20,500 bases of DNA from a bacterium (lineage in GTDB: Bacteria; Planctomycetota; UBA11346): the NCBI GenBank assembly GCA_020049615.1, contig JAIFKN010000020.1, positions 1-20,500 of the forward strand, in the 5' to 3' direction. Below, piece after piece: positions 6,918 through 15,010 of this stretch (position 1 is its first letter; the number at the start of each line of letters is the position of its first letter). A model generated the notes under the pieces. It ran no database searches, was not told the origin of the DNA, and saw only the letters and a list, made by a program, of their open reading frames with translations. A program made the position numbers and the translations under genes.

Positions 6918-8594
6918 TCACCTGGCGATGAGCAGGAGGGCGATGAGCACGGTGGAGGTGCCGAGCAGGGCGAGGGCCTGACGGCGGCGCTGCGGCGAGG
7001 CGGCGAGCAGCGACATGGTCGCGCCGCTGAGGGTGACCAGCGCCAGCACCAACGCGGTGACGTCGATGAGCACTCGCTGCCAGCGGCCGGCGTGCTTGCC
7101 GCGGTGCAGGTCGGTCAGCGAGACGACCAGCGGCGGGCGCACCGAGGTCGCGGTCCAGGTGCGGCTGGCGTTGTCCACCTGCACGCGGTGGGTGCCCCAC
7201 ACCGAGGCCATCTCCAGTTCGACGGCGCCGTCCTCGCTGGTGGCGTGGTCGAGGTCGGCCGTTCCCGACAGCCGGGTCTCGAGGTGCGTGCCGATCGCGG
7301 CCGGCGTCAGGTCGAGGCCCTCCGGCAGCTTGCCGCGCTCGCTCAGGCTGATCCGACGGCTCGCCGGATCGACCTTGATGCCCCAGGATCTGGCCTCGCC
7401 CTGGGTGAACACGGCGGTGATCGGCGGGCCGTCGGCGAACGATTCCAGCCGCGCGCCTTCCGGCAGCATCGCCGCCAGCACCGGAGCCAGGCGGTCGCGG
7501 TCGAGGGCGGCCCCTTCGGGCAGCGTCCGGGCGGCGGTCGCGGTCTCCTCGCTGACGAACAGGTCGCTGCGGTTGGCGAGGAAGCCGGTGAGGGCGTAGA
7601 ACAGGATGATCAGGGCGAGCGGCGCCGAGGAGATGTAGTGCCAGCGGCGCAGCAGGCCGGGCCAGTCGCGGCCCGGGGCGGGCGCGGCGGCCGCCGGGGC
7701 GCCGGGCTTGGCCGCGGGCGCGGTGCCGGCGGGGACGAAGCTGTCGGCATAGATGCGTTCGGCCGGCACGCCGCGCGAGGTCAGCAGCTTGCGCACCGCC
7801 TCGACCATGCCGGGGCCGCCGCAGGTGTAGACCTCGGCCCACTGCTGGGGGTCGGTGTCCTCCAGCGGCGTGGTGACCAGGCCGACCGGGCCCTTCCAGT
7901 CGGGGCCGGCGACCTGCACCACCGTCACCACCTCGGTGTTGGGGATGGCGCGCAGGCGCTCGACCCAGAAGAGGTCCTGCTCGTTGCGCGCGCCGATGAC
8001 CACGCGCTTGCGCGCCGCCGGCGCGGCGGCGCACATCGGCACCACCGGCGCCAGGCCGGTGCCGCCGGTGACGAACAGCTTGGACTGGTCCGGCGTCTGC
8101 AGGGTGAACAGGCCCTTGGCCTTGCTCAGTCCGACCTCGCTCCCGGGGGTGATCGCGGCCAGCACCTGGCCGGCGCGGCCGTTGCCGACCAGGCGGATGC
8201 ACAGGGTGACCACCCCGCCGGATGATTCGACCACCGAGTAGGTGCGGAAGAATTCCCCCTGCCCGTCCTTGAGGCGTAGGAAGACGTACTGGCCGGGGAT
8301 GAAGGCGAAGCCGGGCCGGCGCAGGCGCAGTTCGACGATGTCCGGGGTCAGGCGCGTGCAGGACACGACGGTGGCCGGGTCGATGCGCTCCTCGAGGGCG
8401 ACCCCGTCGATCTCGACCGACACGAACGGGCACGAACCGGCGGCCTGCAGCACCGCCGCGCGGTACGGCGTGCAATCGTCGAGCAGCACCTCGGCCTTGC
8501 CGGTGGCCGGATCGATGCGGAACACGCTGGGCGCCAGGCGGACGCAGCTGCCCATGCCGTTGCACCCGGGTTTCAGGCTGACGCGGACGCTCAT
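6918..8594 (-). CDS. Ferredoxin / FAD-NAD(P)H reductase / PepSY transmembrane fusion protein
   Basis: A 558-residue membrane redox protein with three modules. Residues 1-60 are a small iron-sulfur ferredoxin with Cys11-x5-Cys17 and Cys55-Pro, the spacing of 3Fe-4S-type ferredoxins (Cys41 is an additional candidate ligand). Residues about 73-285 form a ferredoxin-reductase-type flavin and NAD(P)H module: GQYVFLRL, Arg117-Thr-Tyr-Ser120 for FAD, GGTG at 177-180 and CGGPGM near 258-263. After a Pro/Ala linker (290-308) comes a PepSY-type membrane part. It has a first helix around 318-340 beginning WHYIS, a soluble loop of about 150 residues, then DLHRGKHAG and two more helices at the C-terminus. 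The layout suits transfer of electrons from cytosolic NAD(P)H or ferredoxin across the membrane to an external acceptor such as the next-encoded DUF2271 protein. Its ATG overlaps the ApbE stop (ATGA). Confidence 0.9.
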   Translation of the reverse strand: MSVRVSLKPGCNGMGSCVRLAPSVFRIDPATGKAEVLLDDCTPYRAAVLQAAGSCPFVSVEIDGVALEERIDPATVVSCTRLTPDIVELRLRRPGFAFIPGQYVFLRLKDGQGEFFRTYSVVESSGGVVTLCIRLVGNGRAGQVLAAITPGSEVGLSKAKGLFTLQTPDQSKLFVTGGTGLAPVVPMCAAAPAARKRVVIGARNEQDLFWVERLRAIPNTEVVTVVQVAGPDWKGPVGLVTTPLEDTDPQQWAEVYTCGGPGMVEAVRKLLTSRGVPAERIYADSFVPAGTAPAAKPGAPAAAAPAPGRDWPGLLRRWHYISSAPLALIILFYALTGFLANRSDLFVSEETATAARTLPEGAALDRDRLAPVLAAMLPEGARLESFADGPPITAVFTQGEARSWGIKVDPASRRISLSERGKLPEGLDLTPAAIGTHLETRLSGTADLDHATSEDGAVELEMASVWGTHRVQVDNASRTWTATSVRPPLVVSLTDLHRGKHAGRWQRVLIDVTALVLALVTLSGATMSLLAASPQRRRQALALLGTSTVLIALLLIAR

Positions 8595-9628
8595 GGCTTG
8601 GTCTCCTGGACCGGGACGAGGAAGGTGGGCCAGCCGGACGAGGTGAGCTGAGTGACGGAGCCGTCGGCAGCGCGCAGCAGGAGCAGGGCCTGGCCGCCGA
8701 GACGCTCGATCAGGGTGAAGAAGACCTGGGGTTCGAGTAGGGTCCCGGTCTTGGCCAGGCTGTCGGCCTCGCCGTTGCGGCCGGTGCCGGGGAAGACCAC
8801 GCTGGAGCTCAGCACGGTGGTCGGCGAGGGCAGGCCGGTGCGCGGGTCGTAGACGTGGTAGAGCGTCTTGCCGAGGACGATGATCGGGTTGCGGTAGTTG
8901 CCGCTGGTCGAACCGCTCATGCCGTTGCCGGGATCCTGCAGGCGGACGACGATGCGTTCCGGATCATCCGGCGCGTCGGGATGCGGGATGCCGATGCGGT
9001 GCGGACGCCGGGCCGGGGTGATGCCCCAGCAGCCGGTCTCGCCGCCGACCTGGACCAGGCCGGCCGTCCGCCCGGCGGCGCGCAGCAGTGCGACCACGCG
9101 GTCCACCGCCATGCCCTTGCACACCCCGCCGAAGTCGAACTGCACGCCCGGCTTCAGCACGGTGAGCAGTCCGCCTGCGCGGCGGTAGACGCCCTGCCCG
9201 ATGCGCGCCCGCACCGCGTCGATCTCGGGCTGCTCCGGCCAGCGCCGGGCCTTTTCCGCGCCGCGCCACAGCCGCCGCAGCGGTCCGACGGTGATGTCGA
9301 ACACCCCGCCGCTGGCCTCGTGCATGCGCTCCGACAGCGCGAAGGCCTCGGTCAGGGCCGGGTTCAGCTGGTAGTCGCCGGGGCCACCGGCGTTGATCCG
9401 GCCGATCGCCGAGGTGTCGCGCCAGTCGTTGAAGTCATCGTCGATCGAGGCCAGGATCGCCCACGCCTTGCCGGCCAGCTCCTGGTCGGCGGGGGTGAAG
9501 CGGACGGTCACCGGGATCCCGCCGTAGAGTTCGCGGGCGTCGGCGTACCAGCCGTCCGGGGCGTCGCTGGCGCCCAGGCCGAGGACGAGGAGCAGCGGCA
9601 GGGTGCAGGCGAGCAAGCGGTGGTTCAC
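8591..9628 (-). CDS. apbE: FAD:protein FMN transferase (ApbE family)
   Basis: A 345-residue exported enzyme that cleaves FAD and links FMN to Ser/Thr of target proteins outside the cytoplasm. A signal peptide covers about residues 1-20. Family motifs are in order: a Phe-Asn-x-x-Asp/Ser-type start region (SIDDDFNDWRDTSAIGRIN), GGVFDITVGPL (107-117), the FAD-site FDFGGVCKGMAVD (164-176), VQVGGE (192-197), SGSTSGNYRN (238-247), HVYDPRTG (258-265) and EADSLAKT (287-294), the metal-site region. Length and order match the family. It is the first gene of the redox operon; the start is GTG with no strong ribosome site. Likely targets are the three DUF2271-like domains encoded downstream. The Cys at 170 within the usually GGI-AKG motif is slightly unusual. 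ApbE identity is very secure. Confidence 0.95.
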   Translation of the reverse strand: MNHRLLACTLPLLLVLGLGASDAPDGWYADARELYGGIPVTVRFTPADQELAGKAWAILASIDDDFNDWRDTSAIGRINAGGPGDYQLNPALTEAFALSERMHEASGGVFDITVGPLRRLWRGAEKARRWPEQPEIDAVRARIGQGVYRRAGGLLTVLKPGVQFDFGGVCKGMAVDRVVALLRAAGRTAGLVQVGGETGCWGITPARRPHRIGIPHPDAPDDPERIVVRLQDPGNGMSGSTSGNYRNPIIVLGKTLYHVYDPRTGLPSPTTVLSSSVVFPGTGRNGEADSLAKTGTLLEPQVFFTLIERLGGQALLLLRAADGSVTQLTSSGWPTFLVPVQETKP

Positions 9629-9731
9629 GCCCGACCAGTACTCGCGCGAACCTAAGAGAATGATGAGAACTTACGGGAGATTTCGGGTTACCGTATAACC
9701 AAGTGATACACGGGGCCGCGTCGTTCCTCGG
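9629..9731 (-). promoter_or_regulatory. AT-rich regulatory island upstream of the redox operon
   Basis: A 103-bp gap between the histidine kinase and apbE stands out as AT-rich against very GC-rich surroundings. It holds a TAAG-N13-CTTA inverted element (9653-9673) enclosing GAGAATGATGAGAA, which loosely resembles a Fur box or an OmpR-family site, and an inverted repeat GGTTA-N5-TAACC (9686-9700). No convincing -35/-10 pair could be placed. It is the natural position for the apbE operon promoter. Confidence 0.45.
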
Positions 9732-11090
9732 CTACCAGTACTCGAATACGCCCGGTGCCGGCAGCGAGACCTCGACGATGAACAGGCCGTCGGCGAACCG
9801 GGCCTCGATCCGTCCGGCCATCAGTCCGACCAGTTCCCGGGAGATGCCCATGCCCAGGCCGGCGTGGCGGTAGGCCGACGAACCGCCATCCGCGCGCCAG
9901 CCGCGTTCGAAGACGAGCGGGGCCGACTCCGCCGTCATGCCGACCACCGGGTTGGCCAGGATCACCGCCAGCCGGCCTTCCTTGTCCGCGCAGGCGAAGG
10001 ACAGCGGCTGCGAGCCGAGGGCGTGGCTCACCGCGTTGTCGACCAGGTTGGCCAGGACCATGCGCAGGGCCTCCGGGTCGGCGACGGCCAGGCCGCTGCC
10101 GGCGAGATCCCAGGTTACCGCGAGTCCGCGGGCGTGGGCGCGCTCCTCGACCGCCTGCCAGGCCTGGCGCAGCATGGCGTGGACGTCGACCTCGTCGCGC
10201 CGCGGCACCAGCTGACCGGCGTCGATGCGCGCCGCCATCAGCAGGTTGTCGATGCGCGCCTGCATCTGCAGGGCGATCGCGTGGCAGGTGGCCAGCGCTG
10301 CGGCGGCCTCGCCGCCGGGCTGGGCCGCGACCTCGATGGTCGCGCGCAGGCCGGCGATCGGCGTGCGCAGCTCGTGCGCGGCGGCGGCATGGAACGATGT
10401 GGCGAGGCCGTAGGCCCGCTCGAGGCGGTCGCACAGCTCGTTGATGCGTTCAGCGATGCCGCGCAGCTCGGGCGGCAGGGAGGCGACCTCGAGGCGTCGG
10501 CCGGGCCGCCGCGGATCAAGGTTGCCGACCTGTTCGGCGAGCCGGGCGTGCGGCGCCAGCATGCGGCCGAGGGTCATGGTCAGGACGAGGATGCCCGCGA
10601 TGGCGACGAGCAGCGCGCCGGCGACCAGGGTGCGTCCGATGGCCGCCTGCTGCTCGCGCAGATCGGTCAGCGACATGGCGATGCCGACGTCCAGCGTCTT
10701 CCCGGTCGGCATCTTCTCGTGCTCGGGCATGACCCGGACCCAGGCCGTCCGGCAGGGTTCGCCATCCGCCGTCGTCGCATTGCCGAGGATAGGCTGGCCC
10801 ACGACCAGGCCGGTCGGCGGCTGCAGCCAGGGCTGGCCGGAGAGGCGGACCCCGTCCGCGCCGACCAGGGCGAGGGCGGTCACCGCCGGCCCTTGCCCGT
10901 GCATCTCGATGTCGCCGTCCTCGAACTCCAGGCCGCTGGCCGAGGCGGTGAGACGCTGGATGGTCAGGTGGTCGAACTCCTGGTCGAGCGCCACGGCGAT
11001 CCGCCAGTTCAGGACCCAACTGCCGCTGCCGAGGAGGACGACTTCGACGACGGCCGTGACCAGGGCCACGCGCACGCGCAGCGAGATCAT
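9732..11090 (-). CDS. Two-component sensor histidine kinase
   Basis: A 452-residue inner-membrane sensor. It has a first membrane helix at about 5-28, a periplasmic sensor region of about 120 residues (30-150), a second helix at about 153-174, a HAMP-like linker, and a kinase core. The phosphoacceptor is His239 in AAAAHELRTPIAGLR, and the N-box is NLVDNAVSH (Asn352). The usual DxGxG G1 box is replaced by ANPVVGM (379-385). F- and G2-like boxes remain (VFERGWRAD and GLGMGISREL). This pattern occurs in a subset of sensors that keep activity. Its ATG overlaps the stop of the response regulator (ATGA), so the pair is co-translated. The stimulus is unknown; the adjacent redox operon is a plausible target. 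Confidence 0.92.
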   Translation of the reverse strand: MISLRVRVALVTAVVEVVLLGSGSWVLNWRIAVALDQEFDHLTIQRLTASASGLEFEDGDIEMHGQGPAVTALALVGADGVRLSGQPWLQPPTGLVVGQPILGNATTADGEPCRTAWVRVMPEHEKMPTGKTLDVGIAMSLTDLREQQAAIGRTLVAGALLVAIAGILVLTMTLGRMLAPHARLAEQVGNLDPRRPGRRLEVASLPPELRGIAERINELCDRLERAYGLATSFHAAAAHELRTPIAGLRATIEVAAQPGGEAAAALATCHAIALQMQARIDNLLMAARIDAGQLVPRRDEVDVHAMLRQAWQAVEERAHARGLAVTWDLAGSGLAVADPEALRMVLANLVDNAVSHALGSQPLSFACADKEGRLAVILANPVVGMTAESAPLVFERGWRADGGSSAYRHAGLGMGISRELVGLMAGRIEARFADGLFIVEVSLPAPGVFEYW

Positions 11091-11761
11091 GGTTCAGGGC
11101 CCAGGATCCAGCCGTGCCCACGCCGGGTGTGCAACAGCCGGACCAGGCCTTCGCCCTCGATCTTCCGGCGCAGGTAGCCGATGTAGACGTCGATGACGTT
11201 ACTCTCGTTCTCGGCGCGGAAGTCGTAGAGGTGCGAGCGTATGTCCTCGCGCGGCACTGTCTCGCCGGTGCGCATGGCGAGGAAGGCGAGCAGGGCGTAC
11301 TCGCGCGGAGTCAACTGCACCTCGCGCCCAGCCCGGCGCACCGCCCGGCGCACCGTGTCGATCTCGAGGTCGGCGACGCGGAGGATCGGATCCTTGCGCT
11401 GGTAGGCGCGGCGCAGCAAGGCGCGCACCCGGGCCAGCAGCTCGGGGATGGCGAACGGCTTGACCAGGTAGTCGTCTGCCCCGGCGTCGAGACCGGCGCA
11501 GCGGTCGGCGACCTGGTCGCGGGCGGTGACGATCAGCACATGGGCCTGGCTGCCGCGGGCGCGCATGCGCCGGAGCACCTCCAGCCCGTCGATCTCCGGC
11601 AGTCCGAGATCGAGGACGACCACATCGTAGCCGTTCGCGCCCGCGAACCAATCGCCCTCGGCGCCGTCGCCGCTGCTGTCGACGGCGAAGCCGGCACCGC
11701 TCAGCGCGGCCGAGATGGCCGTGCGCAGTGGCGGGTAGTCCTCGATGACCAGGGCTCGCAC
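11087..11761 (-). CDS. OmpR/PhoB-family response regulator
   Basis: A 224-residue DNA-binding regulator. The receiver domain (about 1-115) has the acidic pair Glu7-Asp8, the phosphorylation site Asp51 (VVVLDLGLPEIDG), Thr79 and Lys101 in VKPF. The winged-helix output domain (about 125-220) shows LTPREYALL, VIDVYIGYLRRKI and the wing TRRGHGWIL. The GTG start at 11761 was chosen because it places the receiver at residue 1, as is usual; a longer in-frame extension to 11845 would overlap the rhamnosidase 3' end and adds no domain. It is followed by its cognate kinase with a 4-bp overlap and lies 49 bp after the rhamnosidase stop. The subfamily is closest in feel to QseB/BasR-type regulators. Confidence 0.93.
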   Translation of the reverse strand: MRALVIEDYPPLRTAISAALSGAGFAVDSSGDGAEGDWFAGANGYDVVVLDLGLPEIDGLEVLRRMRARGSQAHVLIVTARDQVADRCAGLDAGADDYLVKPFAIPELLARVRALLRRAYQRKDPILRVADLEIDTVRRAVRRAGREVQLTPREYALLAFLAMRTGETVPREDIRSHLYDFRAENESNVIDVYIGYLRRKIEGEGLVRLLHTRRGHGWILGPEP

Positions 11762-11810
11762 GGCGGCCAGGATGCCGGGTCGTCGCGTGCGAAGCAACGG
11801 CCAGGAGCGC

Positions 11811-14800
11811 TCAGGCCGGAGCGCCGAAGCTCCAGTCGCCGGCACCGACGGCGTACACCGCGTGCGTCGCGGTGTCGCGCAGGTGCTTGGCTCCGTCGGC
11901 GGTGACCGCGCCGCCGCCCAGCTGGGTCGGCACGTGCACCTCGGCGGTGCAGTTGGGCGGCACGGTGACGCGCAGCTCGAAGCGCGCGCCCTCGATCCAC
12001 CAGCGGCTCGACACGGTGCCGCGCAGGCTGCGGTACGAGCAGCTGGCGTGGCGGCAGTGGCCGCCCGGCACCGGACGGATGACCAGCTTCTGGAAGCCGA
12101 CGTCGTCGTCGGCGCGGTCGAGGCCGCCGATCGCGCTGTACATCCACTCGCCGACCGCGCCGAAGGCGTAGTGGTTGTAGCTGTTCATGTTGCCGACGTT
12201 GACCGGGCCGGTCTCCGGGCTGTAGGTGTTCCAGCGCTCCCACATCGTGGTCGCGCCGTTCTTCACCGTGTACAGCCAGCCGGGGAAGCTCTCGGCGGTC
12301 AGCACGCGCCAGGCGACGTCGTCGCGCCCGGCCTGCGACAGCGCCGGCAGCAGGCAGTAGGTGCCGAGGAAGCCGGTGTTGAGGTGCCAGGCGTGGCGCT
12401 CGACGCCGCGCACCAGGTGGCGCGAGGCCTCGGCGCCGTCCATCAGCCCGGCGCGCACGGCGCAGGCGTAGGCCGCCTGGGTGTCGCTGGTGGTGCAGCG
12501 GCCGTCGGCGGCGAGGTGCTTCGCGCGCCACGCGGCCTTGATCCGCGCGAAGCGGCCCTGGTGGTGCGCCTGGTCGGCGCCGTTGCCGATGGCCTGCGCC
12601 ATCTCGGCCATCAGGCGGTGCATCCAGGCGTGGTAGACCGGGCCGAGCACGTCGTTGGGCGTCTGCGGCGGCGGGCTGACCCAGTCGCCGAAGCTCCAGT
12701 CGAGGTTGAGGTCGCCCTGCGCGGTGCGGTCGCGCTGGTCGAGGTAGCGGCGCATGCCGCTCCACGCCTTGCGCACCGTGCCGAGGTCGCCGTACAGCCG
12801 CCACAGCCACCACGGGATGACCACGCCGGCGTCGGCCCAGCCGTAGCGGCCCTGGTCGATGCAGGCGTTGGTCGGGGCGTAGTCGGGGAAGCTGCCGGTC
12901 CCGGGATGCTGCGCGTCGAGCAGGTCGTCGACGTACTTGCCGTAGAACGCCGCGCAGTCGGCGTTGTGCACCGCGGTGCGCACGAACACCTGGGTGTCCG
13001 CCGTCCAGCCGAGGCGCTCGTCGCGCTGCGGACAGTCGGTCGGGATCGAGACGAAGTTGCCACGCTGGCCCCAGCGCACGTTGGCCTGCAGGCGGTTGAG
13101 CAGCGGGTCGCTGCATGTAAAGGTGCCACGATCGGCGGTGTCGCTGCCGAAGACCACCGCCGATATCTGCTCCATGGTCAGGCCGGCGGGCACACCGCGG
13201 ATCTCGGCGAAGCGGAAGCCGTGGAAGGTGAAGGTGGGCAGGAACTCGTCGTCGCCGCCCGAGCAGATGTGCTCGTCGACCGCCAGCGCGCTGCGCAGGT
13301 TCTCGGTCCACACCTCGCCCAGGAGATCCAGCACCTCGGCGTGGCGCACGGTCAGGCGCGTGCCCCTGGGCGCGCGCAGGCGCAGGCGCACGGCGCCGAC
13401 CAGGTTCTGGCCGAAGTCGACGACGATACGGCCGGGGCCCTTCTCGGTCAGCGAGCGGGCGGGCAGCTCCAGCAGCTTGCGCACCGGCTCGTCGGGCTGC
13501 GCCTGCAGGCAGCCCTTCGGCCCGGCCACGCTGATCGGCGCACGCCAGTTGCCGGCGCTGCGCGTCAGGTCGGTGTTCTGGCCTTCCATCAGGTCGGCGA
13601 GGCGCACCGGGCCGGTGCCGGCCTGCCAGCCGGAGTCGGCGGTCGTCACCACCTCGCTGGAGCCATCGGCGTAGTCGAGATGCAGGGCCAGCTTCAGCGC
13701 CTTGTCGGTGCCGTAGAAGCTGCAGCCGAACGGGGTGGCGAGGTGGCCGCTCCACCAGCCGTCGCCGACCGTGGCGGTGAGCTCGTTCTCGCCCACCGCG
13801 AGCTGGCTGGTGACGTCGTAGGCCTGGTAGTGCACGCGGGTGCGGTAGTCGGTCCAGCCCGGGGCCAGCACGCGGTCGCCGACGGTGCGGCCGCCGAGGG
13901 CCAGCTCGTAGGTGCCGCAGGCGGTGGCGTAGATGCGGGCGCGGGCGAGCGGTTTGCCCACGCGTACGCTGCGGCGCAGCACCAGGGCGGGCAGCAGGCG
14001 GTCGGCGCGGATGCGCGCATCGTCGGCGGCCCACGGCCCCTGGCCGAAGGCGGCGACGTCGGCGCTCGCGCTCCAGTCGGCGGCCATGGCATCATCCCAC
14101 GCCGGATCGTGGCCGTCCTTGGCGAGGTGGCGCGCCCGCCAGGCGGGATCGCCGGTGGCGAGGCGGATGCTGCTGCCGTCGGCAAGGTTGACCACCAGCA
14201 GGCCGATGAAGGCGCCGTCAGGGTAGGCGAAGGTCTTCATCGCCACGTGGTTGTCGCCGGACTTCAGCCACGGTGCCACGTCCCAGGTCATGACGCAGCG
14301 GCGCGGCAGGTTGCCGCAGCTGTCCGGCCGGACGCCGTTGATCGAGATGTACTTGTAGACGCCGCAGCCCCACGGCGCGTCGTGGCCGTCGGCCATGGTG
14401 TGCAGCACCGCGCTGGCGATATGCGCGCCCGCGGGCAGGGCGAAGCGCACGCCGTAGACCGCCAGTTCGCGCACCTGTCCGGCCGGCTTGACCCAGCGCG
14501 CAGCGGCCAGGGCGATGCGCTCGTCGTCGCCCTGTGGCCTGGCCGACAGCCAGGCGCCGGCGAAGCGCGCGGCGTCGAGGAAGGCGGTCTCGAACCAGGC
14601 GGGCGTGCTCCACGGTCCCTCGGCGCCGGCACCGTCCCATACCCGCACCCGCCAGTGGTAGCGTGTGCGGTCGGCCAGCGCCGTGCCGGCGTAGGCGATG
14701 GAGATCTGCGCGTCGCTGGCGACGCGGCCGGAGTCCCAGGCGTCGGCCAGGCCCGGCGCGGTGCCGACCTGCACCTGCCAGGCGCCCTGGACGGCGTTGG

Positions 14801-14909
14801 CCGCACCGTCGGCCAGCGCCCAGCCGAAGCGCGGTGTCGGCACATCGATGCCGAGCGGATCGCTGCGGTATTCGGTGTGCAGGTCGATGGGGCGGAGGGC
14901 GTTGCTCAT
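11811..14909 (-). CDS. Alpha-L-rhamnosidase, glycoside hydrolase family 78
   Basis: A 1032-residue enzyme that removes terminal alpha-L-rhamnose from polysaccharides or glycosides by inversion. Domains in order are an N-terminal Ig/FnIII-like part (about 1-110), a long beta-rich region holding the rhamnosidase N-domain (ATACGTYELALGGRTVGDRVLAPGWTDY starts near 328), a beta-sandwich (about 480-600), the six-hairpin catalytic barrel (about 605-940) and a C-terminal beta domain. Catalytic acids are present: Asp625, Glu631 and Asp638 in TDCPQRDERLGWTAD, and Glu891 in MWERW. They align by spacing with Asp630, Glu636, Asp643 and Glu895 of the Streptomyces avermitilis enzyme. There is no clear signal peptide, so it may act in the cytoplasm on imported oligosaccharides. 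It is divergent from the AraC-type regulator, the likely controller. The start was set at MSNALRP; a 12-residue upstream extension is possible. Confidence 0.95.
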   Translation of the reverse strand: MSNALRPIDLHTEYRSDPLGIDVPTPRFGWALADGAANAVQGAWQVQVGTAPGLADAWDSGRVASDAQISIAYAGTALADRTRYHWRVRVWDGAGAEGPWSTPAWFETAFLDAARFAGAWLSARPQGDDERIALAAARWVKPAGQVRELAVYGVRFALPAGAHIASAVLHTMADGHDAPWGCGVYKYISINGVRPDSCGNLPRRCVMTWDVAPWLKSGDNHVAMKTFAYPDGAFIGLLVVNLADGSSIRLATGDPAWRARHLAKDGHDPAWDDAMAADWSASADVAAFGQGPWAADDARIRADRLLPALVLRRSVRVGKPLARARIYATACGTYELALGGRTVGDRVLAPGWTDYRTRVHYQAYDVTSQLAVGENELTATVGDGWWSGHLATPFGCSFYGTDKALKLALHLDYADGSSEVVTTADSGWQAGTGPVRLADLMEGQNTDLTRSAGNWRAPISVAGPKGCLQAQPDEPVRKLLELPARSLTEKGPGRIVVDFGQNLVGAVRLRLRAPRGTRLTVRHAEVLDLLGEVWTENLRSALAVDEHICSGGDDEFLPTFTFHGFRFAEIRGVPAGLTMEQISAVVFGSDTADRGTFTCSDPLLNRLQANVRWGQRGNFVSIPTDCPQRDERLGWTADTQVFVRTAVHNADCAAFYGKYVDDLLDAQHPGTGSFPDYAPTNACIDQGRYGWADAGVVIPWWLWRLYGDLGTVRKAWSGMRRYLDQRDRTAQGDLNLDWSFGDWVSPPPQTPNDVLGPVYHAWMHRLMAEMAQAIGNGADQAHHQGRFARIKAAWRAKHLAADGRCTTSDTQAAYACAVRAGLMDGAEASRHLVRGVERHAWHLNTGFLGTYCLLPALSQAGRDDVAWRVLTAESFPGWLYTVKNGATTMWERWNTYSPETGPVNVGNMNSYNHYAFGAVGEWMYSAIGGLDRADDDVGFQKLVIRPVPGGHCRHASCSYRSLRGTVSSRWWIEGARFELRVTVPPNCTAEVHVPTQLGGGAVTADGAKHLRDTATHAVYAVGAGDWSFGAPA

Positions 14910-15010
14910 GACGGTGATGCTGACCGTGGCGGGCCGCGGCGGCAATCCTCGGACCGCGTCCCGTGCCTAGCACGATGTTGATCGGCCGGGCAGGAGGCGA
15001 TGCTGCTGCC
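14910..15010. promoter_or_regulatory. Divergent control region between rhamnosidase and AraC-type regulator
   Basis: This 101-bp stretch must hold promoters for both directions and probably the activator's binding site. I could not identify -35/-10 boxes or convincing repeats. An AGGAGG at 14992-14997 is the likely ribosome site for the regulator, though it sits 13 bases from the chosen ATG, which is longer than ideal. Confidence 0.4.

Noticed and set aside
11745..14981. A plus-strand open frame of about 1078 codons opposite the rhamnosidase
   Set aside because: No domain or plausible composition; the opposite strand encodes a full GH78 enzyme with its catalytic residues.
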